Source: Massospora cicadina
Taxonomy: Eukaryota > Entomophthoromycota > Entomophthoromycetes > Entomophthorales > Entomophthoraceae
Assembly: GCA_022478985.1 (NCBI GenBank)
Contig: JAKSZP010012286.1
Location: forward strand, 1-64,000
Direction: 5' to 3'
Length of the DNA stretch: 64,000 bases
Shown here: positions 23,641 through 34,849 of the stretch, piece by piece
Layout: each line of letters opens with the position of its first letter
Position numbering within the stretch: the first letter of the stretch is position 1
Translations under genes and position numbers: made by a program
Notes under the pieces: model-generated
What the model was told of the DNA's origin: nothing
Database searches by the model: none
The model's input: the letters and a program-made list of their open reading frames with translations, nothing else

Positions 23641-24420
23641 CCATTTCATTAATGGTCCCAAAATCATGTAATTTTTTCTATTCAGCTGTCAGGATCAGGT
23701 GAAAAAATGTGCCAATCTGATTTTTCTCAATCTTCATCAGTTTTTCACTTAAATTTGCCAGGAGAACTCGAATTTCTCCATGGCCTTGCATAATTATTCC
23801 AGGAACCACCCAAGGCTCAAATCTGGATTTCTTCCAGGGGCTTCCAACCTTTCCATACAGCAGCTCCAGTATCTCAAATATCACCCTATGTCAACTTTTA
23901 TTTGTGATCCCGGCGGTATAGTTTTCACATTCTTGATCCTCAGTGGAAATCCCCAATCTTTTAATTTCTGTCAGCATCTCTCATCACTTCTGGACAACTA
24001 GTTGGTATCAAATTGGGATAATTCCATCATTGTATATCAAGTTGATGAAGTTATTTCTCCTATTCAGTGGAGCTTCCCCATCCTTTTGATAGACCAATGG
24101 TAACGTTTGACCCAATATGGTCAACTTATTATCCCTAAAGCTACATTTAACTATGTACTTTTGTAGAAATTCCTTCCAAATCAGAATACCATAGTTTTGG
24201 TTGGTCATAACTATCACTGAAGCAGACACCACTAAGGAATCTGATTTGAAGTGGTAGAACGCTATACACTCCAAATGAGATGGTGGTATTCAGCCCAGCT
24301 GTCCTGTACTCTTTCTTGTGTTCCAAGTCAGGTGAGAACTTCATCCTATTAACCAACTTGGTTAAGACAATATTAATGGGCACTCCATTGTAAACAATCG
24401 TCCTCACCCAAGCTCAATTC
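23641..24420 (-). pseudogene. Element F protease
   Basis: Minus-strand frame VRTIVYNGVPINIVLTKLV aligns with VIVDSGSPVNVISSKL of E: the DSG triad has become YNG, so the catalytic Asp is gone. It continues with FSPDLEHKKEYRTAGLNTTI and SFGVYSVLPLQIRFLSGV. Confidence 0.7.
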
Positions 24421-26140
24421 ACTAGTGTATCTATATATTTACACTCAGAGTATTGTAATATAGTATTTACTGAGTGTATAGCAGCATTATTAGCCAAATC
24501 GAGGGTGTAAATTATTTGCACTGATAAATCAGGGAATGATTCCTTGATCGTGCTTAGGGGGTTGACAGGTTTGCCTCATCTAATCAAACTTTGGTCAATC
24601 TTTCAGGATTATATGCGGCTCAAATCTTGTTTGCCAGTTGTCAGGTGTATGGCTGAACAACATCTTTAATTATCTTGGGGTCAATCCCCTTTTCCCTGGA
24701 TCTTGTTACTGAATTCACATACAAATTAACTAATTGATACATATGATCCTGCACGTCCTCATCCATTAACAGATCTTGATGTCAATTTCATCAAGCATAA
24801 TATCAGGCAGAACAGGCTTCTCCACAGCTCTATACTGTTCCCCATCTAGGCCATAGGCCCTTCTCCTGACTCCTTTGTGGGTGCAGACTCTTTTGCTTGG
24901 ACCAAATTAATTTGATCTTTAGGTTTCTTGCAGTGCACAGCAAAATGTCCTTTTCCTCCACACTGGTAACAAACTTTCTCCTTATTACTAATCCATTTAA
25001 AGACTTTGGGCTTATTTCTTGACACGTTTCAGTTATTCATCTCCTTAGCGCCCTCACTCACCTTTGTGAGATTCAAATTTCATACTGGATGTAATTTAAA
25101 ACTTCTATTCATGGCATCGAAGGTAGCTCCCAAGATTTATAAACTGTTTACCATTTGAGAGGTGGTAATTTCTGTCATGAACGTGAAAGACATCATCTGA
25201 TGCAAATCACAATAGGGCAGAAGGGCCACTTGTAGTGCAATTCAGTCATCAAAATCATCCAGCACTTTCACTCCTACCAGGATTTGCGATTCTTGGTTAA
25301 CATGATCAGCAAAGCTTAATAAGGATTCATCTTTATGGAATTGAATGCCGATAAACTCTTGTTTGCACTTTGACATGCATGTCAGGCTTCTAAATTCCTT
25401 CATAATGGATGTTTTGGCCTCTGCTTATGACCAGCTGTCCCCCTCTAGATGGGGCAATACTAGGTTTGACAATCAGTATCTAGGCAATTCATCACGATTA
25501 ATGCTTTTTGATAATTGCCATATCCGTACATTGTAATATTGAACAATCAGAAAAATGTGGGGGTGTTATCCCAATAGAAAGTTACCAATTTTGGTGTCAC
25601 TTTGAATTCCTCTGAGGTTTCTCTGGCCACCTCTCTTGGTTCAGTTAATCAGCTCACTTGGGGTTTAATTGTGGGTGTCATCTCCAAAATAATGGTAAAA
25701 GCAGGCGGCATGTTTCTTGGGGTAGTTGTCTTCCAACTAGCATCTGGGGAGTTCTTTCTTCAGCGTTAGTCACCACATTTAGCTCACATTACATTTGTGA
25801 GTCTTAACTCCTCGACCTGTTAATTAGCCACTTAATTTCTGAGCTAGAATACTCTTAAACAAATACAATCTGCTTCACGCTCTGTTTTCAGAAATAAGAC
25901 TTCCAAAATATGTTCCCTTCTTTCTTCTTTAATGACGTTACTTTTCAAAGTAACTGGATTCTAAAACTTGTGACATTATTGACCCCTTCCTCCATCTTGG
26001 CAACTCTTTCCTCCAAGGCAGCAAATTCTGGATGATCCGCCAAGTCTAGGGTGTTCTGGCTAATGATTGCCAACTCCATCCATAATTTTCCTATTTTGTC
26101 CTAATAAGACATCACGTTCTAATATATTCTATTCAACTAC
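24421..26140 (-). pseudogene. Element F gag with CCHC zinc knuckle
   Basis: The nucleocapsid knuckle CYQCGGKGHFAVHC is encoded at 24,930-24,971 on the minus strand, followed by KKPKDQINLVQAKESAPTK. The remainder up to the PBS is coding-like but broken. The downstream part of this span holds an inverted repeat at 24,440-24,478. Confidence 0.75.
24440..24478. repeat. Short inverted repeat (hairpin) inside element F
   Basis: TACACTCAG at 24,440-24,448 and its reverse complement CTGAGTGTA at 24,470-24,478 are separated by 21 nt of AT-rich sequence. It lies at the gag-protease junction. Confidence 0.5.
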
Positions 26141-26146
26141 ACCTCT

Positions 26147-26159
26147 GTAGTGAGCACCA
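26147..26159 (-). other. Primer-binding site of element F
   Basis: On the minus strand TGGTGCTCACTAC (extending to CAGAGG) begins 2 nt after the 5' LTR end. Confidence 0.7.
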
Positions 26160-26161
26160 AT

Positions 26162-27279
26162 TGTAAAATTTATATGTTTTATGATTATTCTCAGGTAATA
26201 TTCCTATAATTGTATTAACTTTACAGGTTCATTGTTGTGCAATTCTTCACGTTGTTTCAATTGTGAATATAATTATTGATAATAATATGGAGACTATTAT
26301 CTGTACTTGAACCAAAATACTAGAATTTAGCCCAACGCTTGGCTAGTATTTCCTCTCAAAATACATATGATGTCCTGAATAGGAAACTGTTCTTTATTAC
26401 CGCCTAACTCGATCTATGCTCAGATCCCTGTTTACAGTTTCTCTTTGTTGACATACTGTTTGCAGTAATCCCTAATTCAATTAAGCTTCTCTTCTATAGA
26501 TCCTCACTCAGACCCTTAGTCTTTATCCTAAAGAGTATCTCAATTAGAGCACACAGCAATAATTTTCTTGAGAAAGAATAGAACGCAAAATGGATTCTAA
26601 TAAAGTAAAAAAGATTTACTCTGGATAAAGTGGTCTCTTTTATTAGTAAATTCGTTAAAAATTTATAGTGGAAATTTGTCACCTAACCCTCAGTTGGCAC
26701 CTCCTCGATGAAATGGCATCCGTTGCCATTGAATTACCCATCCTTGTCTCAGCAGCGATAGTCTTCCTCATCCTGCTAGTATTCCATCATGGGACATCCT
26801 CAAGACCTAAAACGGAAAGAGTTGTAAAATTGTCCCTTACGTTTTCCTCTCAATCCCAGAAAACCAACCATATTTGGCAAGTGAACAGCTTAGGTAATGG
26901 GAATTGTTACCCATTAAGGCAGGTCATGAAACAAATGATCAATTCTTTAGTTGCAGGCAGCATCACTCACATTGTAACTTGATCCTTAAATTCCCAATTA
27001 GTCGGTGATGAAAACTGATTGATTCCAGTTGTTACACCTATTAGATGATCAACTAACAGATGCCCCTATTTTGTTGGCAACTCTGCCCGATGAGATCTTG
27101 AGCATTTGTCTGTATTGATCCCTGATAGATCTGACCCAGAGGAAAAACTCAAAATCTCCTGAACATTGTTAACCCAAAATCAGGATCAACCAATATCCAA
27201 TTCACTTTTCATTAAAAAATTATCCCCTGGCGATCTCTGGCAATCTATTTTTATGGGAATATGAGAAAAAAGTCTAACA
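26162..27279 (-). repeat. 5' LTR of element F
   Basis: A 1,118-bp partner of 17,803-18,922, TGTAAAATT...TCTAACA. Confidence 0.9.
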
Positions 27280-28004
27280 GCCCATCTCCAATAGTGTTGT
27301 TGTAGGGTTCATACCAGAACCTTGACCTGAAGGAGGTGCTGATTCCAAGTTGCCTCAAGGAGTTGGACATTGTGATGCAGCTCATCCTTAAGATAGCCAG
27401 AAATTCCAATATCTAACACCATCATTTAATCTCGAATTTGTTGATCAACCATTGGTTATCAATAGTAGACTTGCAGTTATTATGAACGAAGGAGGAGGCT
27501 GCATTATAAAAAATTAAAAATGTGAGTGTGCAGGGCTTGGGTGAGCCCCAGTTGTTGGGAGACCTCCTGATGGTGCAACCCAAAATGTTGGAGTAGGTGA
27601 TGGATATCTGGGTGAACAAAGTTGTAAAAGTAGCGTTTATAACCAGTGTGAGCTCACCTGCTGGAAGCTGGGCCAAGTCATAGAGGTCCCACATGGTAGA
27701 GGGTACAGAAGAGGATTGGGAATGGCGGAGCGGGCACCCATGGAGTAGATAACATTTATTAATTATTGGACAATCTTATTCAGGTTCTCATACTGAAGTT
27801 GAAACTGTCTTCCATCGATAGAAGGCAGGGAGAACTGGAATGCAGCCAAAATTCTAACCTTTTAGGTTGTGTGGGTGGTATTTTTATTACAAGGTACTAA
27901 CCCATCAGGCAATGCTTCTCAACCAACCAGTGGCTTAGTCTTCAGAGCTGCTATTATTTTCCATTATGATAGACGTTTTCACTTGGGACAGCTCAGAGCC
28001 CCCA
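27280..28004 (-). pseudogene. Element E gag, N-terminal part and leader
   Basis: The gag of E resumes beyond F. Minus-strand frame 27,422-27,694 is open (MWDLYDLAQLPAGELTLV, TITYSNILG-like phrases), and LEATWNQHLLQVKVLV lies next to the F junction. No named domain is recognised. It is bounded by the PBS of E. Confidence 0.5.
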
Positions 28005-28017
28005 GTAGTGAGCACAA
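28005..28017 (-). other. Primer-binding site of element E
   Basis: The minus strand reads TTGTGCTCACTACTGGGG, matching the TGGTGCTCACTACAGAGG site of F, a few bases from the LTR end at 28,022. Confidence 0.55.
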
Positions 28018-28021
28018 CATT

Positions 28022-28434
28022 TGTCAGTGTTATAGTTCTTTAGACTGACGCCAAGGTCTGAAGGTTGCTCAAAGCTGCATTTTTGCAAAAAGACTGATAA
28101 GGAAACAGAAATTGGGTTATAATGCCAAATAATTTACTAGGATAAAAGGTATTGATATTTATAGGGGTGAGTGGGGACACAGTGCCTCAAGGATTGTTGT
28201 GGCATCATCCATTCAGGATCTTTCCCGGTCTTCTGGACTGACCGCCTCATGGGCATCCTCAATGTATTTCACCGCCCACCTGACCAAATCTGTGGAAACA
28301 CCGCCACACGTGAAAAAGGAAATGGGGAGCATAAACCTGAAGTAATTTTTGTTTGGTTAGGTTCAGGAGACAAAATAGTATGGCTCAATATGGAACTGGG
28401 GAATTCGATTTGTTTGTTATCTCAAATCCTGACA
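28022..28434 (-). repeat. 5' LTR of element E
   Basis: A 413-bp partner of 10,532-10,943. Starts TGTCAGTG and ends CCTGACA. Confidence 0.85.
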
Positions 28435-29393
28435 CACCAAATGTAATGATTGGTGATCATACATGGACCTCCTAAGGTTGCAACTTAAGAAATCCACTAC
28501 AATGAGAGTTTCAATCCCATTTTTATTTATCTCCTTAATTTTTTAGTCAATGCATTTTAGGATAATAAATTAATTTAATATCCATTAGGTTTTAGTAAAT
28601 CTAGGCTCCCAATTTTCTAGCAAATGGTTGCTAGGACGCCAGCATTTATTAGGCTTTCTTATGACTAAATTAACACTTAATTTGCGTAGCTCTTTTGGAG
28701 CTATGATATATCAGGTGTTAATGCAATCTATCTTTCCTCACCTGTAAATTCTCTATCATCTGTTTTTGGTTTACTCTCTAAAGCAATTAATATTTTTACT
28801 TTATATGTAAAGTCTCCTAATTGGGCTCACATTCTTATAAATTATTATCAAAAGTTATTTATCTTGCATGGCTAGCCAGAGAGAAGACCATCAGTTTCAA
28901 AATGGCATGTAGTTTAGCGTTTGTGCTTTGTGGCCAGGGAACTTTGAGAAGATAATTAGAGGGTACCAAGAAAGGAACCATAGTTGGTTCAAAAGCACAA
29001 ATTTTTAGAAGAGGAGGGTTATGCACTGGTGAGCGCAACCTTGAGAATTTACGCCTGGTGGCAGAGTCCAGTAGAATTTGAATATCCACAGCACTTCAGA
29101 CTGTTGGAGCATATATTTTTGCAAATTGTCGCATCTTGTGTTATTTACCCAGAACACTAAAATTTGGTGGGGTTTAAACTTAACTTTTTGATATGGTTAG
29201 CCATCCATTTTGGTTTATAACGCAACCTATACTGCCATTTGCTTGAGGCAACTCTCTTTTTATGTTAGGTTTGTATATGTCAAGCTTAATGGTGAAGTCT
29301 TTTGGAACCTTACCCATAACGCCTAATTTTAATTATACATATCTAACTAATTAATAGATAAAGACCATAAATTAAATACATCACCCCCACGCC
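28435..29393 (+). pseudogene. Element K 3' region between the E and D insertions
   Basis: About 960 bp that should be the continuation of K beyond integrase. A plus frame reads HKFLEEEGYALVSATLRIYA and FRLLEHIFLQIVASCVIYPE near 28,990-29,150. On the minus strand 28,859-29,089 is open (PVHNPPLLKICAFEPTMVPF). I cannot say which strand was coding, and recognise no domain. Confidence 0.3.
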
Positions 29394-29409
29394 AGATTTA
29401 ATCTATAAA
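29394..29409. repeat. Left TSD of LINE D
   Basis: AGATTTAATCTATAAA, identical to 34,705-34,720 (16 of 16). Confidence 0.9.
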
Positions 29410-29440
29410 TTTTAATTTTAATTTTAATTTTAATTTATTG
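29410..29440 (-). repeat. 3' tail of LINE D, (TTAAAA)n-type
   Basis: Plus strand shows repeated TTTTAA units next to the TSD; on the element strand this is an A-rich simple-repeat tail, common at LINE 3' ends. Confidence 0.8.
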
Positions 29441-29481
29441 CGGGGAAGGCCGACCATGGGACGGACACTTCCAAATATGAC

Positions 29482-32400
29482 TCAGACGAGACAAAACTCA
29501 GTACCAGGTGAGGCACCCCAGAGAAGCGATGCTATCTCTTGTTGCCAGCGGGAACGCCACTTATGGGAAGGGGAGGGAACGTGTGTAGGGGGCGTAGCCA
29601 CTATTGAGCACGTGTGGAGGAAGGGGTCTGATTTGATGAACCAGACTGGGAACCAGGAGGAGACCAGCTGCTGGCGACGTGGTGGGAGATATCCAAACAT
29701 CCACGCTTGAAAGTGATCCACCAAATGAGACCGGAATCTGTGGACAGCTTCAGGGAGGGTGGGGATGGATCCAGCGATGGCATCCAAGACAATCGTGTGG
29801 ATAGTCCACATGGCGATTGCAACCACCAGAGCACGAAGGGAGGGTGGGAGGGGGAGGCCATCGATGAAGCAAACATATCTCTTGACAGACTGAAGGGATG
29901 TGTTTGATCCTGGCCTAGCAGACGTTGGACTTCGCGCCATATTACTTTAGAGGTGGGGCACTTCTCCAGGCGGTGAAACAGCGTTCCATACTGGCCACAC
30001 ACGACACAGGATGAGTGTAAAGCGTTAGAGCGCTCAGCTGTACGATACACCCGCCTCAGGCAGCGCCACACATGGGAACGGACTTGAGGCTGCAACAGAG
30101 GATGGTGTGCATATTTCCAGATAGTCTTTTGGGTCTCAGTGGAATAAGGGATGTCCATCATGTCCAGGTAGTCCACCCTGGATAGGACTTGGCGTCGAAT
30201 GGGGATCACGCCATCATGGATAAGTAGCCCCTGTACCTCTTGTGTGAACTGAGGAGAGGGGCGGCCTCTTTGGGTTGTATGTCCACTAATACGAATTCTC
30301 CACTCTGCGCTTCGCATGGAGAGTAGGATTCGTTTGTAGTGGGTTTTTGTCCCGTGAGGACCTGTGGCTGATGTGTGTGATGCAAGGTATTTCATCATGG
30401 AGTGGGGGTTTGATGGGTTTTGAGGCCCAAGGCTCGGGAGAAGTTGGAGCGGGCTGCGCGGGACCAGTGTTGGGATGGGAGTGTAGGAGCAGTGACGGCC
30501 GCAATCCAGGTGCCTAGGATCTTGGCGGCATGGGCTTTGAAGTCAAGTAGGCCCATGCCACCATGATGATGAGGGCCAAACATGACCTCTAGCCGTACTG
30601 GTGGAGGGCGGCCTGACCAAAGCCAACCTTGTATCAAAGCATACAGGGATTTGAAAAAGCTTGGGGAGAAGGGGATGGCGTGGGCTCCAAACCAGACTTT
30701 GGATAGGAGCATAGAGTTGGCAAGAACAACCCTGCCAGTGAGGGTAGTAGGGTGGGCTCTGAGAGAGACGATTTGCTTCGTCACGTTGTCCAGTATATGG
30801 CCCTCCATTACTGCTGACGCGTATCCTCCTGCCTCCAACCACATGTCCATATGGCGTACCGGTCCTATGGTAGGTCGCAGCACAAAGGGGAGCACCAGTG
30901 GAGCGGTGTGTTTTGAGTTAGTAAGGCGTGGACTTGGGCGAGCAGCTGGGCTGGGTTGGGAACTACTTGCTGGGGCCCAGCAGTTCTGAAACTGACCAAG
31001 GAGGATGATTTCGGTTTTGGAGGCGTTCAGTGCCGCGTTGCTTACCCGGAAGTATTCCTGGATGAGGGCTTCAAGCGCGCGTGCATCTTTATTATTAGAC
31101 ACCCCCACCACGCAATCATCTGCAAATGCCATCATCTTGACTGGGGTTTGGCCTGGCACATGGACCCCAGTGAGTTGGGCATTCACATTTCGCATTAGTG
31201 GGTCAAGGCTGAAGTTGTATAAGAGTGGGCTCAGGGGGTCCCCTTGTCGCAGGCCCCTTTGAGGATGGACTACATCCGTTAGGAAACCTGGGCCGCGCAC
31301 AGCCATTGTTGCAAATTCCGTGAGACAGCATCACCCAGTTAATGAAGCGGGGAGGTAGGCGGAATTGTTGGAGGCAGGCCCTAAGGTATTCCCAGTTTAC
31401 TCTATCATAGCCTTTTGTTGGTCCAAGAATACAAGTGCCCCAGAGGCTGTGGACTGACACACATTAGCAACAGAGTGCACGTTATCCCAAATTGACCTTC
31501 TGGGGATGAAACCGAATTGTTCTGGAGAGATGGTGGCAGATGCTACAGTCCCTAAATGGTTAGCCATGATTTTTGTTAAAATTTTGGTGTCTGTGTTTGT
31601 TAGAGAAATGGGGCGCCAGTTGGCTAAGTCTAGCCTATCCCCTTTCTTGAAGAGTGTGACTGTAAAAGCCTCATGTCCTCCTGGTAGGAGGCGCGTTTCC
31701 AACAGGCTTTGGTTGAGTGAGGCTAGCAGCAATGGGGATATGTATTTAAAATATTTTTTGTAGAACTCATATGGAATGCCATCTGGGCCTGGGCATTTTC
31801 AGTTTGGCGCACCGTGAATGGTAGTCCATAATTCGTTTGGAGTAATTAAATTCATTATTTCCGGGTATTGGAAAATGGTGCGGATATGAGCTCTGTTGAG
31901 AAATTCCGCCATTTTGGCTGGCTGAATTGGTTTGGCTCGGTATAACTCAGAGTAATATCTTTGCGTTTCAATTGCCACTTTGGCCGGTGTGTCCACGATA
32001 GAATTATCCGATCTTCGCACCTGTGTGCAGGCCACGCTCTGGTGTGGTGCAAAAAATTTTTTGAAGAAGTATGCGGTGCACTTGTCACCTTTAGTGATGC
32101 GTATGGCCCTGTATTGGACACAAACCCAATGTTTGTGTTGCCTTTCAAGTGCGTTGAGGTGTGCTGCTGCCTCCGCCCACTTCTGGCCCCATGCAGGGCT
32201 ATATCCTGAGGCTGGAATGTTGGACTCCAAGTGGGCCATTTCCACCAGCGTGCACAATATAACTGCCAATGTGGCTCGTGAGCGTCTGGATGAGAAATGG
32301 CGATAGTGGCGGATGGTGTCTTTTTTGAAAGTTGCCCATGTGGAAATAGGGTCCACGCAAAATGGTGCAACAAACAATTTTGCCAAAGTTGCCTCTTCCA

Positions 32401-33163
32401 CCCACGTGGAAAATCCTGGTGACGCAAGCTCTGGGGGGCAGATTTTGCACCAATGTGGGGCCTTTGCAACTGTGACGGGTAAGTCATATGTTATCGAGAC
32501 CAGTCTTTGGTTGGAGAATTCCATTTTCATTGTTTTGAAGTGGGAGATGTGGGGTTGGAATTTCGCCGGTGCTAGAATAAGGTCTATGCGGGTCATGTAC
32601 CTTAATTGGCTGTTGTGGATGTGGGGACGCATCATGTTTTTGAGCAGTGGGGCATGTTGTGGCAGCGCATCCATTAACCCAAGGGTGGCTTTTAGAACGC
32701 GTAGTTCTACATGACCCTGTGGGGCGTGGGGTGAGGGTGGCCACCAGTCCGTTGGTGAGGTTAGCCAACAGTTCATGTCACCAATTAGGAAAGAATTGGG
32801 GGGTAGCGGGAGGGATTTGACCAACGAGAAAATTTCCCGACACTCTTGTGCACCGTTTGGGGCATAAATGTTGACAATTGTGTGTGCAACATCGGCCCAA
32901 GAGAAGGTGACAACGAGCACTCGGTCATTTAGGAATGTTTCTGAAGATGTAAATTTGAAAAAATTGTTTTTCTGAATTAGCACCCCACAGTGCTTTGACC
33001 AAAAGGATAGGGATGGTAGGAGCATTGTTTTCCAAGCATCCTCAGAACCTCATGGACAGTGGGTTTCCTGGATGGCCAGGATATCCACGGGTAAATTATT
33101 TTGTAAAAAACTCAGTTTCCTAGCCCGGGACGGGGAGGCCTTGAGTCTGGCGATATTCAGCAT
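29482..33163 (-). pseudogene. LINE D ORF2: endonuclease / reverse transcriptase, lightly broken
   Basis: It starts MLNIARLKAS at 33,163. The AP-endonuclease domain has AIQETHCP (catalytic Glu, then a TGA), NIYAPNGAQ and LIGDMNCW; the usual terminal SDH reads TYD. RT follows: KCPGPDGIPYEFY after another TGA, NWRPISLTNTDTKIL, ISPEQFGFIP, GLRQGDPLSPLLYN, and the catalytic FADD box at 31,115-31,126. Then come a thumb region (WLWSGRPPP, GGMGLLDFKAHA) and a Cys/His motif CVVCGQYGTLFHRLEKCP near 29,960-30,010. Frameshifts occur near 31,400, 31,300, 30,400 and 29,930. It would nick target DNA and copy the element RNA. Confidence 0.9.
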
Positions 33164-33332
33164 CCCTAGAGTGAAGGTTTCCCCATCACACCTTAGGTGT
33201 GAGGGGGTGGGCCCCCTGGCCCACCAGCCTCTTCCAGGTCCCCATGGGCTTTCACAGCAGCGCGAGTATTAGCAGCAACGCTATCGGGGTTTTTGTTAAT
33301 TTTTGTGGAAAGAGTCGCGTTGGCTTTGGCCT

Positions 33333-34607
33333 TCACTTTTTGTTTTCCCGACGTCGGACGAATTTTTTGCGGTGCAGATAAGTTTGGTGCACCGTCGAGT
33401 GGGGCAAAAAAATTTTTTTGGTTGGGATAGGTCCCAAGTCAGTTTCAACTGGGGCTTGGGTGCAGCGATTGGGTGAGATCAAATCTCCCATCGGATCCTC
33501 AGATTGAGTGGCCCATTCAGCTTGGGCCTCCCAATCTGATTGGGTGATGGATTCCCGAGTTGCTTCTGCCATGAAGGTCTCCATGTCCTCCTGGCGTTGT
33601 GAGTGTGGGATGGTGGTGGTGACCTTGGCTGCTTCCTTGGCCGCAGTCCTATGGGCCTGCTTGGCCTTCTTCCACTCCTGCGGGGAGATGGGCTTTACCA
33701 ATAGGTAGCAGCCTTGTGCTCCCCATGGGAAGGCCTCTTTGGTGCTTGCAGTTGGTTCATAGTGCGCCTCTCCACTGGCCATGGCCACCGAGGGGTGCTC
33801 TTGGAATGTAACGCCCTCTTTAATGGGGCACACATGTGCCTTATGGCCAAACATGTCACAGTGGGTGCAAATGGGGGGCGCGCTGTCCATGGTTACCCGG
33901 AATGGGTGGGTGGTGTGCCCTGCGATGTCAATAAAGGTGGAGTGCGGGATCTGGGTTAGGTCCTTTGCAATCTCCTCAGATGGGGTCAGAACTGCGATGG
34001 CTTTGCCGGTGCACAGGTGTGGCATCAGCGTGAAACGTTGCATTTTGAAAGATTGTATTTCGCCATATATGGCGAGACCATCTTTCAGGTGTTGCTCCAA
34101 AATGTCACGTTTTACCGTAGTAGGCAAAAAGTCAAACGTGAGGAAAATTTGGTTCAATTTTGTCCATCTGGTGCGTTTAGTTTTGATGACCCATTGCCCT
34201 TCGGGGAGGTCGACCATTACGCGCACCGCTGCAGCCTCGTCTGCTGCTATTTTGCTTTCAAAACCTAGGTCCAGCCAACCACGCGACATGGAGTGAGGTG
34301 CAACGTATACCGCGGTCAGGAAAATTTTGTGTACATCTTCACAAAATTTTTCCCATAGGGCTGTTTTTTGGATGTCCAGATACACACAGACTCTGAATTC
34401 CACTGATGAAAGTGGCTGGGAATGTGGCGTATTGATGTACTGGTTGCATTGTGCTTGCCATGCGAGTATCTCCGGGGAAATTGTGACTGCCAGTTTTTTT
34501 AAATTTTTTTCTATTCCGTCGGATTCTCCGGGGCGTTTTCAAACGTTAGAGGCCGTGGGCCTTCCGCCTGCTCCTCTTGCTTTGCTTGCCCAACTGCTCC
34601 CAGACAT
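33333..34607 (-). pseudogene. LINE D ORF1: zinc-knuckle RNA-binding protein
   Basis: It is open from 34,403 to 33,333. Extending upstream in frame reaches ATG 34,607 (MSGSSWASKARGAGG) through one TGA, so the original start was probably there (about 424 codons). The middle holds RGWLDLGFESKIAADEAAA and LKDGLAIYGEIQSF. The CCHC knuckle CTHCDMFGHKAHVC is at 33,828-33,869. The C-terminus is Lys/Arg-rich (LHRKKFVRRRENKK). It overlaps nothing; ORF2 starts 170 bp downstream. Expected role: binding the LINE RNA. The core is shared with G1 and G2. Confidence 0.85.
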
Positions 34608-34704
34608 GGGCGCAGACTAATCCCCTCTATGAGATTATCAAACTGGATTTAGTCTTGAATTGAATGGGTTGCAAAAGTGTTTGCAATGAGAAAGAAAAGT
34701 GTTT

Positions 34705-34720
34705 AGATTTAATCTATAAA
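34705..34720. repeat. Right TSD of LINE D
   Basis: AGATTTAATCTATAAA, exact copy of 29,394-29,409. Confidence 0.9.
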
Positions 34721-34849
34721 GAAAAAAGTAATTATTACCTCTCTTATGCCACATCTACAACAATTGATATATCCTTATATATTAATCCTTACCCCATGGC
34801 CGCTTCAGCTTGTTTTATAATTTTTTGTAAATTTGTTAAGCTGTATTGC

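Larger units (their letters stand above)
17803..27279 (-). mobile_element. Element F: minus-strand Ty3/gypsy element inserted in the gag of E
   Basis: LTRs at 17,803-18,922 and 26,162-27,279 (TG...CA) enclose a minus-strand CCHC gag, protease, RT, RNase H and integrase. Flanking pentamers GGCCA (17,798-17,802) and GCCCA (27,280-27,284) match in 4 of 5 bases and are taken as the TSD. A PBS and purine-rich PPT sit at the proper ends. It is 9,477 bp, about 2 kb more than its pol and gag need; the excess is an antisense coding-like block at 18,961-20,650. Confidence 0.85.
10532..28434 (-). mobile_element. Element E: minus-strand Ty3/gypsy element, interrupted by G2 and F
   Basis: The LTRs (10,532-10,943 and 28,022-28,434) enclose minus-strand gag, protease, RT, RNase H and integrase in order. 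A purine-rich tract sits inside the 3' LTR and a PBS inside the 5' LTR. Removing G2 and F leaves about 6.5 kb, almost the same as element B (about 6.47 kb). The C-terminal ends of the two pol proteins are alike (YSIADFNQGTVVN versus YSIKSLATGVTVN), so E and B appear to be one family. E sits inside K. Confidence 0.8.
29410..34704 (-). mobile_element. Element D: non-LTR retrotransposon (LINE) with ORF1 and ORF2, 5.3 kb
   Basis: It is flanked by an exact 16-bp TSD. The 3' end (low coordinates) carries a tail of about five AAATT-type repeats (29,410-29,440). ORF1 (34,607-33,333) has a CCHC knuckle; ORF2 (33,163-29,482) has AP-endonuclease, RT and a C-terminal Cys/His motif. GC and CpG content are far above the surroundings. 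The three in-frame nonsense codons I identified are all TGA, as from deaminated CGA. This is the youngest-looking element in the window and is close to full length. Confidence 0.9.

Noticed and set aside
29410..29440. TTTTAA microsatellite as an independent simple repeat
   Set aside because: It lies exactly between the 3' end of LINE D and the TSD, so it is the tail of the LINE.
30582..30989. Plus-strand ORFs opposite LINE D
   Set aside because: They are antisense shadows of the GC-rich ORF2, which shows RT motifs on the minus strand.
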